From contig NZ_JACCCH010000001.1 in NCBI RefSeq assembly GCF_013410945.1, forward strand, positions 310,001 through 374,000: 64,000 nt of DNA. Reading direction: 5' to 3'. Below the pieces are notes generated by a model that saw nothing but the letters and a program-made list of their open reading frames with translations, made no database searches and was not told where the DNA came from. Of this stretch, positions 60,035-64,000 are shown one piece after another. This stretch comes from Leifsonia sp. AK011. Its GTDB lineage: Bacteria; Actinomycetota; Actinomycetes; Actinomycetales; Microbacteriaceae. Position 1 is the stretch's first letter. The number at the start of each line of letters is the position of its first letter. Made by a program: the position numbers and the translations under genes.

Positions 60035-60687
60035 GACAGCACCTCTGCGATCTCGTCGACGCGGATGCGGCGACCGGTGTAGAACGGGATCTCCTCGCGA
60101 ACGTGCAGCCGGGCATCCGTCTGCCTCAGGTGACGCATGAGGTCGACGAGGTCGACGAGCTCCGGGGCCTCGAGCGGAAGGATCCACTCGTAGTCGCCGA
60201 GGGCGAAGGCCGCAACCGTGTTGGCGAGCACCTGCGGGTACTCGGAACCCTTGCGTCCGTGATCGGCGAGCATCGCCTTGCGCTCATCGTCGGGCAGCAG
60301 GTACCACTCGTAGGAGCGCACGAACGGGTAGACGGTGAGCCAGGCCTCGGGCTCCTTACCGCGCAGGAACGCGGGCACGTGGCTGCGCGTGAACTCGGCC
60401 TCGCGGTGCACACCCATCGCGTTCCAGGTCGCGATCAGCGGCTTCAGCGGCTCGCTGCGGCGGAGTTCGCGGAGTGCCCACTGCAGCGTCTCGGGCTTCT
60501 CGCCGTGCATCCAGATCATGAGATCGGCATCGGCCCGCATGGATGACACGTCGTAGAAGCCGCGGATCGTGACGCCCGCCGCCTCCACTCTTGCGATGGC
60601 GGGAGCCAGGTCTCCGGTGCCTGCCGGAGTGGCGCCGTCCCGGCGGAGTACTGCCCACAACGTGTAGCCGAGTGCCTCGTCTGTCAT
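60031..60687 (-). CDS. hemQ: Coproheme decarboxylase (chlorite dismutase family)
   Basis: 218 aa from ATG 60687 (GAGGA upstream). Final step of the coproporphyrin pathway: Fe-coproporphyrin to heme b with H2O2. Features are GYTLWAVLRRDG, the Tyr-containing VYPFVRSYEWYLLPDDERKA (catalytic Tyr region), proximal His in MLADHGRKGSEYP, and EIPFYTGRRIRVDEI. Its presence beside hemH shows the coproporphyrin-dependent rather than protoporphyrin-dependent route. It is divergent from the DUF559 gene. Confidence 0.95.
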   Translation of the reverse strand: MTDEALGYTLWAVLRRDGATPAGTGDLAPAIARVEAAGVTIRGFYDVSSMRADADLMIWMHGEKPETLQWALRELRRSEPLKPLIATWNAMGVHREAEFTRSHVPAFLRGKEPEAWLTVYPFVRSYEWYLLPDDERKAMLADHGRKGSEYPQVLANTVAAFALGDYEWILPLEAPELVDLVDLMRHLRQTDARLHVREEIPFYTGRRIRVDEIAEVLS

Positions 60688-60753
60688 CGTTCCATCCTCG
60701 CACTCTCTACACGCTGTAGAAAACTCTCGTTCGCGCGTTCCTCCCGTCGCCGC

Positions 60754-60900
60754 GAGAGTGCAGTTGCGCCCGGTGGATGCCGCGTCCACTAGTCACAACT
60801 GCGTGCTCGATGTCGCGGCATCCGCGCGCCGCTGGGCGAGAGTGCAGTTCCGCGCAGCGGATGACTGGGGCACTAGTCGCAACTGCGTAGTCGCCACGGG
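60754..60900 (+). repeat. Two family-B palindromic units upstream of the DUF559 gene
   Basis: Units begin at 60754 (GAGAGTGCAGTTGCGCC) and 60838 (GAGAGTGCAGTTCCGCG), 84 bp apart. Each has the opposing arm CACTAGTC(A/G)CAACTGCG and the first also keeps the inner GGATGCCGCG ... CGCGGCATCC inverted pair. They occupy the divergent gap between hemQ and the DUF559 gene. Confidence 0.8.
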
Positions 60901-60948
60901 TGTGGATGATGCGCCGCGAGCGTAGGCCGCACAGCGCAGGATTCTCGG

Positions 60949-61875
60949 GTGACTCGCAGGAGGGACCTGCCGCCGGGGCTCGGAGAGGCGTTCGCGGTGC
61001 GGGATGCCCGGGCATCCGGAGTCACGGCGCGGCGACTCGATGCCCGCGACCTGGAGGCACCGTTTCGTGGATCACGGATCCGGGTGACGAACGCCCCGAG
61101 CCTCGACCGGTACGAACTGCGCGAGTACGAGCTGCGGCGGCGGGCGCAGGCCTATGTTCCGGTGGCTCCCCGGGATGCCGCCTTCTCGCACGTCACGGCG
61201 GCGCGACTGCTCGGGATGCCGCTTCCCGAACGCCTTTTCGCGGACGAGCTCCACGTCACGACGTCTGGCCAGCCCCCTCGACGGAAGGGGGTCGCAGCGC
61301 ATCGCTCGCTGGATGCCCGACGCATCGAGGTGCGCGGGTTTGCCGTCATCCCGGCCGAAGTCGTGTGGCTGCAACTCGCTCCGCTCCTCACGCTCGAGGA
61401 GCTCATCGAAGCGGGCGACCACCTCGTGCGGCGCAAACGGCCACCGTGCACACTCGACTCTCTCGCCGCCGAGATCGTGGCCGCTCGCGGTCGACGCGGG
61501 GTGACTGCGGCGGCCGCCGCGCTTCCCCACCTGCGCGCGGGCACCGATTCGCCGCGCGAGACCCGGATGCGTCGGACGATCGTGCACGCAGGGTTTCTCG
61601 AACCGGCGGTCGGCTTCCGCGCGCACCACGAGGGTGCCTTCATCGGTACGCCGGACCTCGCCTACCCCGAGTACCGCATCGCCTTTGAGTACCAGGGCGG
61701 CGGTCACCGCGAGGAGGACGTGTTCGAGGAGGACATCGACCGGCTCGAGCGGTTCCACGAGGCGGGGTGGGCGGTGGTTCAGGTCACGAAGGGCCTGCTC
61801 GAGCGTCGAGGCTGGCTCGCCGAGCGCACGCGGCGGGCGCTCCTCTCGCGCGGGTGGAGCCCGTCCTCCGCGTGA
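60949..61875 (+). CDS. DUF559 endonuclease-like protein (AbiEi-like N-terminus)
   Basis: 308 aa from GTG 60949 (AGGA 8 nt upstream). The N-terminal ~190 residues resemble the AbiEi-like antitoxin/winged-helix region found in many actinobacterial proteins (AAFSHVTAARLLGMPLPERL-like pattern starting DAAFSHVTAARLLG). The C-terminal ~100 residues show the Vsr/DUF559 nuclease core: GTPDLAYPEYRIAFEYQGGG (PD...ExQ), then DRLERFHEAGWAVVQVTK. No partner toxin is adjacent. It is the only plus-strand gene among the minus-strand heme genes and has family-B repeat units on both sides; its TGA stop is part of the first downstream unit. Confidence 0.8.
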   Translation: MTRRRDLPPGLGEAFAVRDARASGVTARRLDARDLEAPFRGSRIRVTNAPSLDRYELREYELRRRAQAYVPVAPRDAAFSHVTAARLLGMPLPERLFADELHVTTSGQPPRRKGVAAHRSLDARRIEVRGFAVIPAEVVWLQLAPLLTLEELIEAGDHLVRRKRPPCTLDSLAAEIVAARGRRGVTAAAAALPHLRAGTDSPRETRMRRTIVHAGFLEPAVGFRAHHEGAFIGTPDLAYPEYRIAFEYQGGGHREEDVFEEDIDRLERFHEAGWAVVQVTKGLLERRGWLAERTRRALLSRGWSPSSA

Positions 61876-62306
61876 GAGTGCGCTTGCGACCAGTGGATGC
61901 CCGCGGCACTAGCCACAACTGCGTACTCGGGTCCGCGGCATCCGCCCGCTGTGATGCGCCCCCTCCGCGACAGTGCAGTTGCGACTAGTGGATACCGCGC
62001 AACTGGGCACAACTGCGTACTCGGCGCCGCAGCATCCGGACGGGGCGGTGCGGCCTCTCCGCGAGAGCGCAGTTGCGACCAGTGGATGCCGCGCAACTAG
62101 CCGCAACTGCGCACTCGGGCCCGCGGCATCCGTCCACCGCGGTGCGGCCCCTCCGCGAGAGTGCACTTGCCACTAGTGCGGCGCGCGCAACTGGTCACAA
62201 GTGCGCACTCGGGCCCGCAGAATCCGCCCGGCGCAGCTTCGGCCCAGTCGAGAGTGCAGTTGCGACCAGTGGATGCCCGAGGCACTTGCCACAACTGCGC
62301 ACTCGG
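61874..62306 (+). repeat. Array of five ~94-bp palindromic units (family B)
   Basis: Units start at 61874, 61969, 62063, 62157 and 62250 (spacings 95, 94, 94, 93). Each begins GAGAGTGCAGTTGCGACCAG or a close variant, has a GGATGCC centre, the opposing arm ACTAGCCACAACTGCGCACT, then CGGGCCCGCGGCATCCG and a GC-rich linker. Arms of each unit pair over ~22 nt. The array fills the entire convergent gap between the DUF559 stop and the hemY stop; no gene is seen in it. Confidence 0.9.
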
Positions 62307-62307
62307 G

Positions 62308-63519
62308 CTACGGGGCTAGCAGCGCGGCGGCGGTACGCTCCGCGTGGGCGACGATGCCGGCGATGCCGGAGCCTCCGACGGTCTCACCGACGACGATGTG
62401 GTCGGTCGGAGTTGTGAGGGCTGCGGGGCGGGTCCACTCCACGCGGGCGAAGTCGAGGACCGCGGTCGGCGGCAGGTCCGTGCCGAGGAGGGCCGCGGCA
62501 TCCGTGCGGGCGGTCTCGGCGAGGTTCTCGGGCTCGTCGTCGTACGACAGCCGCAGCACTTGCTTGCCCTCGGCGCGCTCGCGCAGCCACTCCCACTTCG
62601 CGGTCGAGTGCGTGAGCGCCCGCGCGCGGATGCCTCGAGCCCCCTGTGCAACGAGCACCCCAGTCCCACGGGGCGCTGCGTCCAACTCCGGCGCATCCAC
62701 CACGAGGGTGGCGACAACCACGTTCCGCCCGGCCACGGGTGCCACGATGCCGGGCGCAGCCACGATCACCGTGCCGGGCAGCCCCTCGAGCGCCGTCACC
62801 CTCCGGTCGAACTCGACCGCGGCGCCGTACGTCTCCAGGTCGGCGGCGAGTTCCGTCACGAGCCTGTGGACTCCACCGCGGATGCCCTCCACGGCGGAAC
62901 CTGCCGGAGCGGCACTGCGTAGCGACCGCACCGCGGCCGCGAGCGAACCCTGCTGGCTGTACGCGTGGCGCAATCCCGCGACGCGGTCGATCGAGAGCTT
63001 GTCGGGGTGGATCGAGTAGACGCCGTGCACAACGGGAGCGACGAGCCGTTCGAGCACGGCCGCCCCCATCCGGCGTCGGACGAGTTGCCCCAGCGTGAGC
63101 GACTGGCGCGCCCACAACGCAGGAATGAGGGAGTCGAGTTGAGCGCGGAACGCTGCAGCTCCGCCGACGACGGCGATGACATCCGCGGCGAGGGGTGTGC
63201 CCGGGATGCCGAGGAGGGCGGCGTCCGGCAGGGGCACGGCGGGGCCCGACACGGGGTGAAGCCACGCACCCATCGACGAGGGGGCAACGACCTGGTTGCC
63301 GAGGCCGATCTCCGCGGCGAGAGCGGCGACGGTTCCGCCGCGGATGGCGAAGCTCTCCGCGCCGGCGTCGAGGTCGAGGCCGGCGACGGTGTGCCGGGCG
63401 ACGGTTCCGCCGAGATGGTCGGATGCCTCGAGCACTGTCACCGCGCGGCCGGCCATCGCGAGCCGGCGAGCCACCACGAGACCGCCGATGCCGCCGCCGA
63501 TCACGGTGAAGTCAGTCAC
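62308..63519 (-). CDS. hemY: Coproporphyrinogen III oxidase (HemY/CgoX-type protoporphyrinogen oxidase family)
   Basis: 403-aa FAD enzyme. FAD loop TVIGGGIGGLVVARRLAMAG, then VTVLEASDHLGGTVARH and LDLDAGAESFAIRGG; the C-terminal FAD-binding GETVGGSGIAGIVAHAERTA is intact. In a genome with HemQ this enzyme should oxidise coproporphyrinogen III to coproporphyrin III. It is shorter than many HemY proteins. GTG start at 63519. Its stop lies 2 nt from the repeat array. Confidence 0.93.
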   Translation of the reverse strand: MTDFTVIGGGIGGLVVARRLAMAGRAVTVLEASDHLGGTVARHTVAGLDLDAGAESFAIRGGTVAALAAEIGLGNQVVAPSSMGAWLHPVSGPAVPLPDAALLGIPGTPLAADVIAVVGGAAAFRAQLDSLIPALWARQSLTLGQLVRRRMGAAVLERLVAPVVHGVYSIHPDKLSIDRVAGLRHAYSQQGSLAAAVRSLRSAAPAGSAVEGIRGGVHRLVTELAADLETYGAAVEFDRRVTALEGLPGTVIVAAPGIVAPVAGRNVVVATLVVDAPELDAAPRGTGVLVAQGARGIRARALTHSTAKWEWLRERAEGKQVLRLSYDDEPENLAETARTDAAALLGTDLPPTAVLDFARVEWTRPAALTTPTDHIVVGETVGGSGIAGIVAHAERTAAALLAP

Positions 63520-63542
63520 GGGAGCCGCGCTTCGAGAGCCTC

Positions 63543-63605
63543 AGCGAACGAGGTTCGCCCACCAGCGAACGGGGTTCGCCCATCAACGAAGGGGCGTCGC
63601 CCACG
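63543..63605. repeat. Three 21-bp tandem repeats between hemE and hemY
   Basis: AGCGAACGAGGTTCGCCCAC + C at 63543-63563, AGCGAACGGGGTTCGCCCAT + C at 63564-63584 and a diverged third copy at 63585-63605. Each has a small CGAAC...GTTCG palindrome. It resembles the amplified tips of family A in period and in the GTGGG end when read on the minus strand. Confidence 0.7.
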
Positions 63606-63633
63606 GGCGCGCGGGGTAGGCCGAGCGGTGCAC

Positions 63634-64000
63634 TCACCGCGAGTGCACCAGTTCCACGATGCGGGTGAGCACGTCGGGGTCGGTCTCGGGGGGCACGCCG
63701 TGGCCGAGATTGACGACGTGCGCGGGCGCGAGCATCCCGCGCTCCAGCACATCGATCACGTGTGCCTCGAGCACATGCCAGGGGGCACCCAACAGGGCGG
63801 GGTCGAGGTTGCCCTGCAAGGGAACACCACCGCCGAGGCGACGCTCGGCCTCGTCGAGCGGGATGCGCCAGTCGACCCCCATGGCCTCGACGCCGATCGA
63901 GTGCATCGCGTGCAGCACCTCACCGCTGCCCACACCGAAGTGCACGCGCGGCACGTCGAATCCGCGCAGGTGCGAGAGAGCGCGCTTCGAGTGTGGCGCG
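63634..64000 (-). CDS. hemE: Uroporphyrinogen decarboxylase, C-terminal part (runs off window)
   Basis: Only the last ~121 residues are in the window; the 5' part lies beyond base 64000. The frame is open through the edge. Motifs are RVHFGVGSGEVLHAM, VDWRIPLDEAERRLGGGVPL, QGNLDPALLGAP and the end VNLGHGVPPETDPDVLTRIV. The enzyme makes coproporphyrinogen III, the substrate of the HemY encoded next. Likely first or early gene of the minus-strand heme run. Confidence 0.95.
   Translation of the reverse strand, partial: APHSKRALSHLRGFDVPRVHFGVGSGEVLHAMHSIGVEAMGVDWRIPLDEAERRLGGGVPLQGNLDPALLGAPWHVLEAHVIDVLERGMLAPAHVVNLGHGVPPETDPDVLTRIVELVHSR

Noticed and set aside
60949-61875. Complete type IV toxin-antitoxin system
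   Set aside because: Only an AbiEi-like N-terminal region is seen; no AbiEii-type nucleotidyltransferase toxin gene is adjacent.
61874-62306. CRISPR array
   Set aside because: Units are palindromic along most of their length and adjacent units resemble each other throughout; there are no unique spacers and no cas genes.
1-64000. tRNA or rRNA genes
   Set aside because: I saw no cloverleaf with a conserved T-loop or any rRNA-like conserved stretch, but a dedicated scan could not be run.

Overview
The window is a high-GC actinobacterial chromosome segment. Codon use, frequent GTG starts, many TANNNT-6-nt-ATG (leaderless-type) gene starts, the GATGCC/GGCATCC word bias, the coproporphyrin-type heme genes and the intergenic REP-like repeats fit a Microbacteriaceae member. 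This is inference; no rRNA or marker phylogeny is present. I see no tRNA, rRNA, CRISPR array, transposase or phage structural gene. Most of the segment looks like ordinary chromosome, with accessory features concentrated in repeats and a few gene clusters.

Layout. 0-5 kb: a truncated MarR regulator with an MFS exporter, a secreted cell-wall-binding (CW2) protein, a maltose-type acetyltransferase, signal peptidase I and a DUF305 protein. 5.9-11.1 kb: an amine-use cluster made of an APC permease, an IclR regulator and what looks like a copper amine oxidase split into a membrane-anchored N2/N3-like protein and a surface-anchored catalytic protein. 11.2-14.8 kb: the transglutaminase / alpha-E / permuted ATP-grasp operon. 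15-19.4 kb: an XRE regulator with a membrane partner, and a 1175-aa secreted phosphatase with a second CW2 region. 20.1-24.8 kb: two tandem copies of a two-gene cassette (intact histidine kinase plus a degenerate kinase-like membrane partner) without a response regulator. 24.8-26.9 kb: zwf and an esterase.

27-30.1 kb: a Tm-1-like / PEP-hydrolase-like / cupin operon plus an F420-type reductase. 30.2-32.3 kb: a TrkA/TrkH potassium system. 32.4-37.1 kb: acyl-CoA dehydrogenase-like, HxlR/SDR, kynureninase and Gfo/Idh genes. 37.3-44.7 kb: nitrogen catabolism (ddaH, rocD, putA) with an Lrp regulator plus GntR and TetR regulators. 44.8-48.1 kb: an FMN reductase under a MarR regulator with two clear operators, a phytoene-dehydrogenase-like protein and an SRPBCC protein. 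48.1-50.5 kb: an NhaA-thioredoxin fusion bracketed by inverted copies of a ~220-bp repeat. 50.5-53.5 kb: thioesterase, pfkA, DUF1304 and a deazaflavin-family protein. 53.5-64 kb: heme genes hemD, hemL, hemB, hemC, hemH, hemQ, hemY and partial hemE, interrupted by a YtxH/holin/DUF3618 trio and by a plus-strand DUF559/AbiEi-like gene embedded in palindromic repeat units.

How they work together. Catabolism feeds central metabolism: amine oxidase, dimethylargininase, RocD and PutA converge on aldehydes, P5C and glutamate, while zwf and pfkA cover sugar flux. The heme block encodes the coproporphyrin-dependent route used by Actinobacteria. Two repeat families run through the segment. Family A is REPIN-like with GGTTGAG tips and supplies protein termini for ATP-grasp and HemH and the stop codon of hemB. 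Family B consists of ~94-bp palindromic units with a GAGAGTGCAGTTGCGAC arm, flanks the DUF559 gene on both sides and recurs singly elsewhere. The best candidates for undescribed biology are the duplicated sensor pair, the DUF559 gene with its repeat units, and the split amine oxidase.
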